Virus record (IMG/VR): IMGVR_UViG_3300025138_000301
Span: 1 to 26,091 of that record
Origin: a virus
Direction: 5' to 3' (one strand)
Length of the DNA stretch: 26,091 nucleotides
The notes beneath the pieces were generated by a model. That model was not told the DNA's origin. It did no database searches and saw only the letters and a program-made list of their open reading frames with translations. This document shows positions 16,005-23,095 of this stretch, one piece after another. Positions within the stretch are counted from its first letter, which is position 1. The number at the start of each line of letters is the position of its first letter. The position numbers and the translations under genes were made by a program.

Positions 16005-18173
16005 ATGAGTGTTTTGAGGTTTGGCAACACTACATCTAGTAAATCTTCCCATGATTTGGTTGAAGAAATTTCACAGAAAGTTCCTAGAACAGAACAGATT
16101 CGCATCTTGCAGGACACGTTTCCTGCTGGTCGAATACATGGAAAAACGTTTTACATAGGCTCTTTGCTTGGCGATCCGGGGCAATCTTTAAAAATTGATA
16201 TTGATCCATCATCCACGCATTTTATGCGAGGTCAGGATTTTAACGGTGGTGTCGGCGTTGGTGGTATCGTTAAGATATTAATGGAAGCTCGTGGCATGAA
16301 AATGTCAGACATTAAAGATATGTTTGCTGACTACTTAGAAAACAACGAGCCTAAAATTGTTCGTAATAATGCTCCTATCGAAAACCCTATCAGGCCTCAG
16401 TATAACGTTAACTCTCCGTATGATGCTGAGTATGTTTATACAAATGCTGATGGTGAGATACTGGTTTCTGTTAGGCGATTCAATGTCAAAGACATAGCTG
16501 GCAATCCCATGCTCAACACAAAGGGCAAGCCAAAGAAAGAGTTTCGTCCGTTTATAGATGGGGCATCTTATTCTAAATTTCCTGATATTAGGCCTTTATA
16601 TAACATTCCAAATGTCTTGGCATCGGATAGAGTTATATGGGTTGAAGGTGAAAAATGTGCTGATGCACTTAATCATGCTGGTTACACAGCAACATGTACA
16701 ATTGGTGGGGCTGGTGCGCTAACAAAGAAGACTGCACCACAGTTTGATTTCTCTCCGTTACAGAACAAAGAGCTTATTCTGTGGCCTGATAATGACACTG
16801 CTGGGAAAAAACTAGCTGACCTTATTCAAGATCTAGCCTTATCTGCTGGGGCAAAATCTGTGACAATGCTTACGCCTCCTATGGGTAAGCCTGATGGATG
16901 GGATTCGGCAGATGCTTTGCACGAAGGGTTTAACATTGAAAACTTTGTTAATACCAAAGCAAAGATAACCAAAACGAATATTAACCTATTAGATGAATCT
17001 TTCTTAGTCTCTAGATTTCAAGGTCAAGCTCCAGAACAAAAGTTCTTAATTGACGGCACGTTTCCTCTCGGAGTTCCTATCTTGTTTGCCGCAGCAGGAG
17101 ATGCTGGTAAGGGCATGATGACTTTGGATATGGGCATGAAGATCGCATCGGGAAAGCCTATGACGAGCGCCTTTGGCGGCATGGTTAAAGAGTTCGGTAA
17201 CGTGGTTATCTTTACTGCGGAAGATGATGAAGCAGAGATGCACAGAAGAGTTGAGAGACTTGACCCACTTGAAGAGCGTAGAAACTACTCTCATGATTTA
17301 AAGATTGTGTCTCTGCCTAATGTGGGCGGTGTGTTTGCTATCATGAATGAATCTGGTGGTGAGTTCGGGACTACAGAAGAATTTGAAAAGATATACGAAC
17401 AAATCATACAGATGAGTAATTTAAAGCTTATTATCTTTGATCCGTTGGCATCGTTTGTACATGCTGACGTTAACGCTGACCCTGCGGCTGGCGCAGCTCT
17501 TACTGGTCTACTAGCTCGTATGGCAACAGAAACAGGTGCATCTGTACTGGTTTGTCACCATATGACGAAGATTAAGGATGATGCTGTAGTTAAAACACCA
17601 GAACAGGCTCGTAATCTTATTCGAGGCACGACGGCGCTTGTTGATGGTGTGAGATCTTCTTTTGCTATCTGGCAGGTTGATTCCAGTCGGGGCAAGAAAA
17701 CATGTGAAAGGCTTGGGGTTCCATATCAAAGAAACAGTTGCTTTGATGGTGCTGTTGTAAAGTCAAACGGTCCAGCCTCAAGGGATATTAGGCATTTTGT
17801 TCGGGATAATATGACGGGACTTCTTAAAGACAGAAGCGAAGAGATTATTGCAATGAGTGCTGGCTCTGCCCTTGAAATGAAGCTTGATGCTATGTGTGAG
17901 TGGATTATTGCGTGTGAGAGCAACGGTGTTGCACTGACCCATATGAGCGGTAACAACGGTGTCCATAAGAGGTCGGAAGACGCTGATGCACCAGAAATAC
18001 TACAAGGCGTTGGAAAACAAACCCTAGAAAAATATGTTCGGGATTTACAAGCGGCTGGTCGCATTGACAAATATCAGCTTACTGCATCTGGGGGCAAAGT
18101 ATGGCTCGGAGATGTAAGCGGTTCTATGAGCCTTGGTGAATACGAAGCTGTTACAGCTAGGGATAACCTGTAA
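16005..18173 (+). CDS. Primase-helicase: Toprim domain plus RepA-like ATPase
   Basis: The 722-residue protein starts at ATG 16005, after CGAGG (15990-15994). Residues about 205-300 form a Toprim domain: VIWVEGEKCADAL (conserved Glu near 212), then LILWPDNDTAGKKLA (D-x-D near 260). Residues about 345-600 are a RecA-fold ATPase of the RepA/AAA_25 type: FAAAGDAGKGMMTL as Walker A near 361-374 and LIIFDPLASF as Walker B near 475-484. The Walker A has Gly where Ser/Thr usually follows Lys. The last 120 residues look like a helix-turn-helix region. No N-terminal zinc finger is seen. The protein should prime and unwind DNA at the fork. It is the central replication gene here; no polymerase lies in the window. 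Confidence 0.8.
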   Translation: MSVLRFGNTTSSKSSHDLVEEISQKVPRTEQIRILQDTFPAGRIHGKTFYIGSLLGDPGQSLKIDIDPSSTHFMRGQDFNGGVGVGGIVKILMEARGMKMSDIKDMFADYLENNEPKIVRNNAPIENPIRPQYNVNSPYDAEYVYTNADGEILVSVRRFNVKDIAGNPMLNTKGKPKKEFRPFIDGASYSKFPDIRPLYNIPNVLASDRVIWVEGEKCADALNHAGYTATCTIGGAGALTKKTAPQFDFSPLQNKELILWPDNDTAGKKLADLIQDLALSAGAKSVTMLTPPMGKPDGWDSADALHEGFNIENFVNTKAKITKTNINLLDESFLVSRFQGQAPEQKFLIDGTFPLGVPILFAAAGDAGKGMMTLDMGMKIASGKPMTSAFGGMVKEFGNVVIFTAEDDEAEMHRRVERLDPLEERRNYSHDLKIVSLPNVGGVFAIMNESGGEFGTTEEFEKIYEQIIQMSNLKLIIFDPLASFVHADVNADPAAGAALTGLLARMATETGASVLVCHHMTKIKDDAVVKTPEQARNLIRGTTALVDGVRSSFAIWQVDSSRGKKTCERLGVPYQRNSCFDGAVVKSNGPASRDIRHFVRDNMTGLLKDRSEEIIAMSAGSALEMKLDAMCEWIIACESNGVALTHMSGNNGVHKRSEDADAPEILQGVGKQTLEKYVRDLQAAGRIDKYQLTASGGKVWLGDVSGSMSLGEYEAVTARDNL

Positions 18174-18175
18174 AA

Positions 18176-18397
18176 ATGAGCAATATAAATGATTTGTTCG
18201 GGGAATATTCTGAGCCATTTAAAAAAGAACGACTTAAAGCAATATCAGAACAAACCAAATCCTTGAAAAAAAAACGCAACGCCAGGCCAAAGGAGAACAT
18301 TTGTTCGTGTTGTGGGAGCAGCTGGGCTTGGCATAGCAGCGACTACGGAAAAACTTGGCAGTGCGTGGAGCATAAAAATGACAAGACAAAAAGATGA
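18176..18397 (+). CDS. Small zinc-finger-like hypothetical protein
   Basis: The 73-residue protein begins two bases after the primase-helicase stop. The N-terminal 40 residues are Lys/Glu-rich and helical; the C-terminal part has C43-x2-C46 (CSCC), then Cys63 and His66 (CVEH), a possible C2CH zinc site, with aromatic residues between. The ribosome site is weak, so it may depend on re-initiation. It overlaps the methyltransferase gene by 20 bases. No family is recognised. TTGTTCGGGG at 18194-18203 resembles the right-hand island motif but encodes LFGE here and is probably coincidental. Confidence 0.55.
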   Translation: MSNINDLFGEYSEPFKKERLKAISEQTKSLKKKRNARPKENICSCCGSSWAWHSSDYGKTWQCVEHKNDKTKR

Positions 18398-18896
18398 TTT
18401 CTATCCTACCCCTATAGAGGCCGTTGAAGCCTTAATAAGCGCCGAGAGGCTGCCTAACAGCATATGGGAGCCAGCGTGCGGTAATGGTGCTATCAGCAAG
18501 CCTTTAATAGAAGCCGGGCATGATGTTATATCTACTGACCTAAATGATTATGGATATGGCGAAGCTAATATAGATTTTATGATGGAACATAAAGCTCTTG
18601 CCCCTGCCATAATTACAAACCCACCCTATAAATTTGCAAATCAATTTGTTGTTAAGTGTTTAGATTTAGAAGTTCCTTACTTTGCCATGTTGTTGCGCCT
18701 CGCTTTCCTTGAGGGAAAACAGCGAAGGGAGACTATATACAACAGACAACCACCAGCGAGGGTTCATGCTTTTTCTGAACGTCTGACGATGTGGCGCGGT
18801 GATGAAGAGCAACCAGAAGGTTCGTCTGGTTTCATTGCATTTGCTTGGTTCGTCTGGGAAAAGGGCAACACTGACACAGTATTGGATTGGGTATGA
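18378..18896 (+). CDS. Phage DNA N6-adenine methyltransferase
   Basis: I choose ATG 18378 (172 residues), seven bases after TGGAG; a longer frame from 18312 would lie wholly inside the previous gene. Motif I is WEPACGNGAI (30-39), which binds S-adenosylmethionine, and motif IV is NPPY (81-84), the catalytic signature of amino-methyltransferases. DDFYPTP (6-12) near the N-terminus is typical of small phage Dam-like enzymes. No restriction endonuclease is adjacent, so it is an orphan methyltransferase, probably modifying phage DNA to evade host restriction or to mark it for replication or packaging. The recognition sequence is unknown. The stop is coupled to the next gene by ATGA. Confidence 0.8.
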   Translation: MTRQKDDFYPTPIEAVEALISAERLPNSIWEPACGNGAISKPLIEAGHDVISTDLNDYGYGEANIDFMMEHKALAPAIITNPPYKFANQFVVKCLDLEVPYFAMLLRLAFLEGKQRRETIYNRQPPARVHAFSERLTMWRGDEEQPEGSSGFIAFAWFVWEKGNTDTVLDWV

Positions 18897-19159
18897 AACG
18901 AGAAGAAGTGCTGGACACAGCAAAAAAGTATGTAACAAAAGATAGAGCAGCAGACCACGGCGACATGGAGGATAATTTCCGAACAATTGCTAATTATTGG
19001 TCAATTCATTTAGGTATCGAGGTTAGTGCTGTAGATGTTGGCGTAATGATGAGCCTGTTAAAGGTGGCTAGAATTAAAAGCAACCCAGCGCATGAAGACA
19101 ATTACATTGATGGGTGTGGTTATTTAGCGTGCGCGGCAGAGTGTAAAAACGAAATGTAA
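18893..19159 (+). CDS. DUF6378-family protein
   Basis: ATG 18893 (88 residues) is coupled to the methyltransferase by ATGA. The sequence LDTAKKYVTKDRAADHGDME, then NFRTIANYW, then VDVGVMMSLLKVARI and HEDNYIDGCGYLACA matches a small domain that I know as DUF6378, common in phages and alphaproteobacterial prophages. It is all helical with conserved His/Glu/Asp, and resembles the all-alpha nucleotide pyrophosphohydrolases in general layout, so a role in nucleotide handling is possible but unproven. It is the last gene before a 79-base gap holding a new promoter. Confidence 0.7.
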   Translation: MKREEVLDTAKKYVTKDRAADHGDMEDNFRTIANYWSIHLGIEVSAVDVGVMMSLLKVARIKSNPAHEDNYIDGCGYLACAAECKNEM

Positions 19160-19167
19160 TTTTTTTG

Positions 19168-19196
19168 TTGACATATATGCAATCACTTCCTAAATT
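19168..19196 (+). promoter_or_regulatory. Sigma70-like promoter
   Basis: TTGACA (19168-19173), 17 bases and TAAATT (19191-19196) lie 42 bases before the ATG at 19239, after a run of seven T. The spacer contains ATGCAAT, like the TTGCAATG and TGCAAAG of the other members of this promoter family. Confidence 0.65.
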
Positions 19197-19238
19197 TGTT
19201 ATCAATGACTATCAAAACAACAAATTGAGGTAAGTATT

Positions 19239-19475
19239 ATGAGAGAAAATTTGATGAAAGGGCCGTTTGCTCCTATTGCAAGTTTAAATGAAGACGGTGA
19301 GATTGATGTTCGTAAGTGTAGCCGCGTTGATACCGTTTACATTTATGAGCGTGTCCGAGAAATTCTTGATATGGATGATTTAGCGTATGGGTTATCGCGT
19401 CTGCATGATGAGTTGGCGCATAACTTTCATGTAGATACAGGCCGTAAAATCGGGGAGGTGTATGATGGAGTATAA
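19239..19475 (+). CDS. Hypothetical protein, 78 residues
   Basis: This gene starts at ATG 19239, eight bases after GAGGTAAG, and is first after the promoter at 19168. The protein has an N-terminal beta-like part (IASLNEDGEIDV), then amphipathic helices (YERVREILDMDDLAYGLSRL) and several His residues (HDELAHNFHVDTG). No motif or family is recognised; soluble and probably cytoplasmic. It overlaps the next gene by 14 bases. Early expression is suggested by the consensus-like promoter, but no function can be named. Confidence 0.55.
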   Translation: MRENLMKGPFAPIASLNEDGEIDVRKCSRVDTVYIYERVREILDMDDLAYGLSRLHDELAHNFHVDTGRKIGEVYDGV

Positions 19476-20004
19476 GTTCACATTTAAAAATGGCGATTAT
19501 CTTCAGTTAAAATCTTTCAAGCATTCAGAATTTGCGTCAGAAGAAACACATTGCTACGAAGCAACCGTGTATTTTAATCGTAACAAAATTGGCACTGTTT
19601 TAAACAGAGGCAATGGTGGAGCAGATGATTTTCATGCTGACAAGCCATTTGCAGAAAACAACAAAATTTGGAGATATTTAGAGGACAGAATTAAATCTGA
19701 ACATCCTAAATATCATATGGATTTTGATGATTCTTGGAATGAGATGTCTATGGAAGTGTGGTGTTGTGATCAAGTAAACAAGTTCTTGTCTTACAAAGAC
19801 TTTAAAAATTACATGAGGTCTAAGGTTGTGTTTACTGATTCAAAGTCTGATGACCCCAAAGCAGTTAGGTTTGTTAGCTTTAAAAGTACAAAGAAGATTG
19901 AGCAAAAGCACATTGATTTTATTGCCAATCGCAACCCTAGCTATAGTATTCTAAATAAAATGCCCGAATCAGAGGCGTTGGATGTTTGGATGACAGGAGC
20001 GTAA
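19462..20004 (+). CDS. Hypothetical protein, 180 residues
   Basis: There are two adjacent ATG codons at 19462 and 19465; GGGGAGG (19451-19457) serves either. The protein is rich in Lys, Asp, Phe and Tyr: strands at the N-terminus (YKFTFKNGDYLQLKSF, CYEATVYFNRNKIGTVL), a middle part with Trp/Met/Cys (WNEMSMEVWCCDQVNKFL) and a basic C-terminal half. There are no catalytic motifs, signal peptide or membrane segments. I do not recognise the family. It sits between two unknown genes ahead of the cytosine methyltransferase, all likely on one transcript from 19168. Confidence 0.6.
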   Translation: MMEYKFTFKNGDYLQLKSFKHSEFASEETHCYEATVYFNRNKIGTVLNRGNGGADDFHADKPFAENNKIWRYLEDRIKSEHPKYHMDFDDSWNEMSMEVWCCDQVNKFLSYKDFKNYMRSKVVFTDSKSDDPKAVRFVSFKSTKKIEQKHIDFIANRNPSYSILNKMPESEALDVWMTGA

Positions 20005-20012
20005 GTTAAATC

Positions 20013-20216
20013 ATGGCTAACATATTTTGGCTTAATAATTCTTATTTTCTTGCTAGGTGTGATGCTGTTTTAGATTCAGACTTTGATGATGATAATTTTA
20101 TGATTTATTGCATGGATGTAAGTGAGCCATATCAAGGACATAAATCTAAGGACTATGGCAATCACTTACCGTCAGGCAAGGAGCCAAGATACAATTATGA
20201 AGGGCAGTTATTATAA
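20013..20216 (+). CDS. Hypothetical protein, 67 residues
   Basis: It starts at ATG 20013 with AGGAG about 13 bases upstream and ends at the TAATG junction with the methyltransferase gene. The protein is acidic (SDFDDDNFMIY) and Tyr/Asn-rich, with a strand-rich N-terminus (NIFWLNNSYFLARC). No family or motif is recognised. Its position and coupled stop argue that it is a real gene rather than chance, but function is unknown. Confidence 0.55.
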   Translation: MANIFWLNNSYFLARCDAVLDSDFDDDNFMIYCMDVSEPYQGHKSKDYGNHLPSGKEPRYNYEGQLL

Positions 20217-21277
20217 TGAATGTATTATCTTTATTTGACGGTATGTCATGCACCCAAATTGCATTGAACAGGATGGGCATACGACCACATAACTATTTTG
20301 CTTCTGAGATTGACCCATACGCTATTAAGGTTACTCAGGCAAATTTCCCAGATACAGTGCAACTTGGCGATGTGACCAAGGTTGAGACAGCCGACAATAA
20401 GCTGGAAATCACGACAGGTAATGTCACAGAGTATTTTGGCATTGACCTGTTAGTTGGCGGCTCACCTTGTCAGGGATTTTCGTTTGCGGGGAAACAACTC
20501 AATTTTGATGACCCGCGTTCCAAGTTGTTCTTTGAATATGTTCGTCTATTAAAGGAGTTAAAGCCAAAATACTTCCTGCTGGAAAACGTCAACATGAAGC
20601 AGGAGTATCAGGACGTTATAAGCGAACAATTAGGATGCAAGCCCGTGGACATCAATTCCAATCGTGTAAGCGCACAGAACAGGCGAAGATTGTATTGGAC
20701 GAACATTCCAGTCCATATGTTGCCAGAAAATAAGCACATATATTTGAATGACATCTTGGAAGATGGGTTCACTGATCGTGAGAAAGCGCATTGTGTGGAT
20801 GCTAATTACTTCAAAGGCGGCAATCTAAAGTCATACTTTGAAAAGCATAGGCGGCAGTTGGTGTTTGATTTTGACGACCCGAAGCAAACAGGATTGCAGA
20901 TGGTGGGTGAAGCAAACCTTAAAGGTCATGGCTATAACAGGCGTGTCTATCATCCAGATGGCAAGGCACCAACATTAGCGGCTGCATCAGGCGGCAATCT
21001 TGAGCCAAAGATATTGCAGATAGCCCGTGGCGCTAATCAAGGCGGCATTAGGGCAGAAAATGGAAAAGTACCGTCTATGACAGGTTCATCATGGGAACAT
21101 AATAATTTTGTTACAAACGGCCTTAAATGGCGAAAGCTAACGCCTATCGAATGTGAACGTTTGCAGACCGTTCCAGACAACTACACCAACCATGTGTCAA
21201 ATACACAGCGTTACAGGATGTTGGGCAACGGTTTTACCGTTGATGTTATCTGCCACCTGCTGAAAGGAATTGCGTAA
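20216..21277 (+). CDS. C5-cytosine DNA methyltransferase (orphan)
   Basis: The 353-residue protein has the full C5-methyltransferase order: LSLFDGMSC (4-12, motif I, S-adenosylmethionine), GGSPCQGFSFAG (81-92, catalytic Cys85), LLENV (121-125, ENV motif), AQNRRRLYW (153-161, motif VIII), RKLTPIECERLQTVPDNYT (motif IX) and MLGNGFTVDVI (motif X). The FDGMSC start and short target-recognition region (about 175-300) resemble the Dnmt3-like phage enzymes. No endonuclease partner is near, so it is likely an anti-restriction or regulatory modifier. The target cannot be read from sequence; CCWGG words cluster downstream, but a link is only a suggestion. TAATG couples it to the preceding gene. Confidence 0.9.
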   Translation: MNVLSLFDGMSCTQIALNRMGIRPHNYFASEIDPYAIKVTQANFPDTVQLGDVTKVETADNKLEITTGNVTEYFGIDLLVGGSPCQGFSFAGKQLNFDDPRSKLFFEYVRLLKELKPKYFLLENVNMKQEYQDVISEQLGCKPVDINSNRVSAQNRRRLYWTNIPVHMLPENKHIYLNDILEDGFTDREKAHCVDANYFKGGNLKSYFEKHRRQLVFDFDDPKQTGLQMVGEANLKGHGYNRRVYHPDGKAPTLAAASGGNLEPKILQIARGANQGGIRAENGKVPSMTGSSWEHNNFVTNGLKWRKLTPIECERLQTVPDNYTNHVSNTQRYRMLGNGFTVDVICHLLKGIA

Positions 21278-21751
21278 AATTGATCTTATATGGGACAGAA
21301 CAACCTTTGAGGGCGAGGAGCATTAAGTTTGTCCCCGTCCTAGCTATCAAAAGCGAAACACAATGCCATGCATCCCTAACTTATCCTTACCCAAATAATT
21401 CATTGAGGGTTAAGCGTGGGTAAAACCATGTTCTGTTTAAAAAACTTCAGGTTAATGCATGGAACACTTAAATATACCCAGTTCTTTGTTTGTTCTGGTT
21501 TTTGTTTGTAGGTTTAAAAAACCAAAGTTGGTAGACCAAAGTTTATAAAGTTTAATGAATACAATGATTTAGAGGTTTGTGGTTTGGTGTTGCAATGATA
21601 GCAAAAACAAACAAAAATACGGGTCATAAGTTATTGAAAACATTCAAACTTTGTACTTTGGTTTTTTCACCCTATTACATAGGGGTATAGGTATATAAAC
21701 CTATACCCTGTAACGTGGGTGTGCAGAGGCCAGAAGTAAAAGGAGCTTGGT
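21278..21751. other. Noncoding region with many inverted repeats
   Basis: No convincing gene lies in these 474 AT-rich bases. Perfect inverted repeats: CCATGCAT (21366-21373) with ATGCATGG (21455-21462), enclosing TTACCCA (21387-21393) with TGGGTAA (21417-21423); TTTTTGTTTGT (21499-21509) with ACAAACAAAAA (21607-21617); AAAAAACCAAAGT (21516-21528) with ACTTTGGTTTTTT (21655-21667); and the tight hairpin at 21683-21708. The second and third pairs interleave rather than nest. A replication origin, structured RNA or regulatory region for the terS operon are possible readings. Confidence 0.5.
21683..21708. repeat. Perfect 10-bp hairpin with 6-base loop
   Basis: GGGTATAGGT, loop ATATAA, ACCTATACCC. 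It lies 43 bases before the gene at 21752 and has no T run on either side, so it is not an ordinary terminator; it could be an operator or an element of the 5' leader. Confidence 0.7.
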
Positions 21752-22000
21752 ATGAATTGTTCTCATTGTGGCAGCAAAACAGTTTACATACTTGTTGCGA
21801 ATAATCTTTGGTGCGAAGAATGCTTTACCGCAGGTATGAAGGCATATCTTGAAAATCATTCTTCTGAAAATTATGAAGAGTTTATGAAGGGCTTGTATGA
21901 GTTGAAGGGAATGAAAGAGGCGGGATGGAAAGAAACTAAGATGGGTAATTATTATTATAAAGATGATGAACACGATAATGTGATTCATCTAAGCTACTAG
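21752..22000 (+). CDS. Zinc-ribbon hypothetical protein
   Basis: The 82-residue protein starts at ATG 21752 after AAAAGGAG. It has CSHC (residues 3-6) and CEEC (21-24), a treble-clef or zinc-ribbon pair with a short hydrophobic hairpin between, then a Glu/Lys/Tyr-rich helix (YEEFMKGLYELKGMKEAGW) and an acidic end. Such small ribbon proteins in phages may bind nucleic acids or RNA polymerase; nothing here decides which. The terminase small subunit follows nine bases later, so the two are probably co-transcribed. Its upstream region is the inverted-repeat area. Confidence 0.6.
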   Translation: MNCSHCGSKTVYILVANNLWCEECFTAGMKAYLENHSSENYEEFMKGLYELKGMKEAGWKETKMGNYYYKDDEHDNVIHLSY

Positions 22001-22009
22001 GAGGGCAGT

Positions 22010-22534
22010 ATGCCAAAAGTAGGTCAAGACTTACCAAAGGAACAAAGGGAGGCTGGTCTAAAGCGTTTAAAGCCCCAGCAACAACAGTTCCTAGATTATT
22101 ACCTGCATAAGGATATGACACAGACCGAGGCAGCGCGGCAGTCGGGATACAAAAACCCTACAGTGCAAGCTGTTAGGCTATTGCGTAACCCAGTTGTTGC
22201 AGAGCGGTTGCAAGAGATGAGGCTAGAGGCAACGGCTCGATATGGTGTAACGCTAGATAAGTCTATTCGGGACTTAAAAAAAATCCGTGACCAAGCTTGG
22301 GAAATGGGAAAATTTAGCGAAGCATTGAGGGCAGAAGAGCTAAGATTGAAAGCAGCGGGACTACTTGTTAATAAACAACATGTGGTAACCGAAGATATTA
22401 CAGCGTCAACAAAAGAGGCAATATCAGATAAATTGGCTGAATTTAAGCGTTTAGCAGAGTCCCGAATGAAAAACGTAACACTAAATGTAGATGTAATAGA
22501 TAATAAGGCACAAGATATAGCGCAAGATAGTTGA
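22010..22534 (+). CDS. terS: Terminase small subunit
   Basis: The 174-residue protein starts at ATG 22010 after AGGAGGG. Residues about 20-70 (LKPQQQQFLDYYLHKDMTQT, EAARQSGY, RLLRNPVVAERL) are the helix-turn-helix of the Terminase_2 small-subunit family, which recognises the packaging site on concatemeric phage DNA and delivers it to the large subunit. Residues about 80-120 are a long charged helix for oligomerisation; the C-terminus (MKNVTLNVDVIDNKAQDI) is a beta tail typical of ring-forming terminases. The large subunit gene is not in the window: the DNA after this gene is a GC-rich repeat island, not terL, which is unusual and makes the island a candidate packaging site. Confidence 0.85.
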   Translation: MPKVGQDLPKEQREAGLKRLKPQQQQFLDYYLHKDMTQTEAARQSGYKNPTVQAVRLLRNPVVAERLQEMRLEATARYGVTLDKSIRDLKKIRDQAWEMGKFSEALRAEELRLKAAGLLVNKQHVVTEDITASTKEAISDKLAEFKRLAESRMKNVTLNVDVIDNKAQDIAQDS

Positions 22535-22612
22535 TAGGGGCTAATTGTTCGGGCTTCACACCGTGCGGGGGGTAAGGGCGATGACGAGCCATGTTCGGGG
22601 CGATTTATAGCA

Positions 22613-22624
22613 GTGTAATTGTTC
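22613..22624 (+). promoter_or_regulatory. Degenerate dyad copy GTGTAATTGTTC
   Basis: It departs from the full dyad at two left-arm bases, keeps AATTGTTC and is followed by GGGG. Similar weaker copies start at 22543 (AATTGTTCGGG) and 22679 (GTATAATTGTTC). Confidence 0.35.
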
Positions 22625-22774
22625 GGGGTCGGGATTTTCTAGGGAATCGGGCTGCCTGGCATCGGGGTTTTCGTACAAGTATAATTGTTCGGGTTACTGA
22701 GGGTTTGCCCAGGTAAAAACCGCAGCGAAGACGCAAAACGCCAGGAGAAACTCCCTGGCAGTCGGGGTTAATAT

Positions 22775-22786
22775 GTACAATTGTTC
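22775..22786 (+). promoter_or_regulatory. Dyad motif GTACAATTGTTC followed by GGG
   Basis: One of three identical 12-base copies in the island after terS (others at 22934 and 23022). Symmetry is centred on AATT with one arm mismatch (GTAC versus GTTC). Confidence 0.45.
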
Positions 22787-22879
22787 GGGATCGGAGCATC
22801 GAGCCCAGGGGTTGTGCTTAGTAATCGGGGTTGACACTGAGGCTTTATCGGGGACAGTATTAGCTTTCCTCCCTGAAGG

Positions 22880-22914
22880 ATCCCTGGTGGCTTTTGCTGC
22901 CAGGGATTTTCTTT
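22880..22914 (+). terminator. Rho-independent terminator in the post-terS island
   Basis: ATCCCTGG (22880-22887) pairs with CCAGGGAT (22900-22907) as a perfect 8-bp stem, extended inside by GC/GC around a 2-base mismatch and capped by TTTT; TTTTCTTT follows. It would end the terS transcript about 350 bases after the gene. Confidence 0.75.
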
Positions 22915-22933
22915 GCAGCGCCCAGGGCTCGAA

Positions 22934-22945
22934 GTACAATTGTTC
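22934..22945 (+). promoter_or_regulatory. Dyad motif GTACAATTGTTC followed by GGG
   Basis: Second identical copy. TCGGGTTAATA follows it, while a near-identical TCGGGGTTAATA precedes the copy at 22775, so a larger unit seems to have been duplicated and rearranged. Confidence 0.45.
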
Positions 22946-23021
22946 GGGTTAATACGAAGCCAGGGGGTTTCCGCAGCACGGGGAGCCAGGCGCCGAATTT
23001 TTCCCAGGTGCAGCATAACCA

Positions 23022-23033
23022 GTACAATTGTTC
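23022..23033 (+). promoter_or_regulatory. Dyad motif GTACAATTGTTC, last copy before promoter
   Basis: Third identical copy, but followed by TATTTG instead of CGGG. It lies 62 bases before the -35 box at 23096; the dyad at 23741 lies 68 bases before the next promoter. Confidence 0.45.
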
Positions 23034-23095
23034 TATTTGTTTGCAGCCACTTTTGCGCAGCCGTATTCTAGGTAGAAAAAAACTTCATTTATTTG

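Larger units (their letters stand above)
22535..23095. repeat. GC-rich noncoding island of short repeats after terS
   Basis: This stretch has no supported gene and is visibly richer in G and C than the flanking genes. It holds: AATTGTTCGGG-type motifs at 22543, 22617, 22683, 22779 and 22938, plus a truncated one at 23026; about a dozen TCGGG words on the plus strand and no CCCGA that I can find; eleven CCWGG words between 22655 and 23008; and repeated GCAGC/GCTGC. A bulged hairpin (GCCAGG/CCTGGC, 22740-22759) and a terminator (22880) are embedded. Candidate roles are pac/cos sites for the small terminase, iterons, or decayed repeats. Confidence 0.7.

Noticed and set aside
16140-18070. Minus-strand frames opposite the primase-helicase, up to 114 codons
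   Set aside because: They lie fully inside a motif-rich gene on the other strand and encode no recognisable protein.
18312-18377. 22-codon N-terminal extension of the adenine methyltransferase
   Set aside because: The extension overlaps the preceding gene, adds no family motif, and ATG 18378 has a good ribosome site.
21280-21423. 47-codon TTG frame after the cytosine methyltransferase
   Set aside because: It has AAAGGA at an acceptable distance, but no recognisable protein features, no ATG, and it spans the arms of an inverted repeat; support is too thin.
21278-21751. tRNA gene in the long gap
   Set aside because: I found no cloverleaf, T-arm GGTTCGA-like sequence or CCA-end pattern on either strand.
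22828-22865. TTGACA in the island as a further promoter
   Set aside because: No acceptable -10 box lies 16-18 bases downstream; the best is GTATTA at about 22 bases.
22605-23016. Three overlapping minus-strand frames in the GC-rich island
   Set aside because: There are no ribosome sites, codon use is unlike that of other genes, the frames overlap one another, and the DNA is repeat-rich noncoding sequence.
22535-23035. CRISPR array
   Set aside because: Repeats are only 11-15 bases, spacing is irregular, spacers are not of uniform length, and there are no cas1/cas2 genes; the Cas4-like nuclease belongs to the recombination block.
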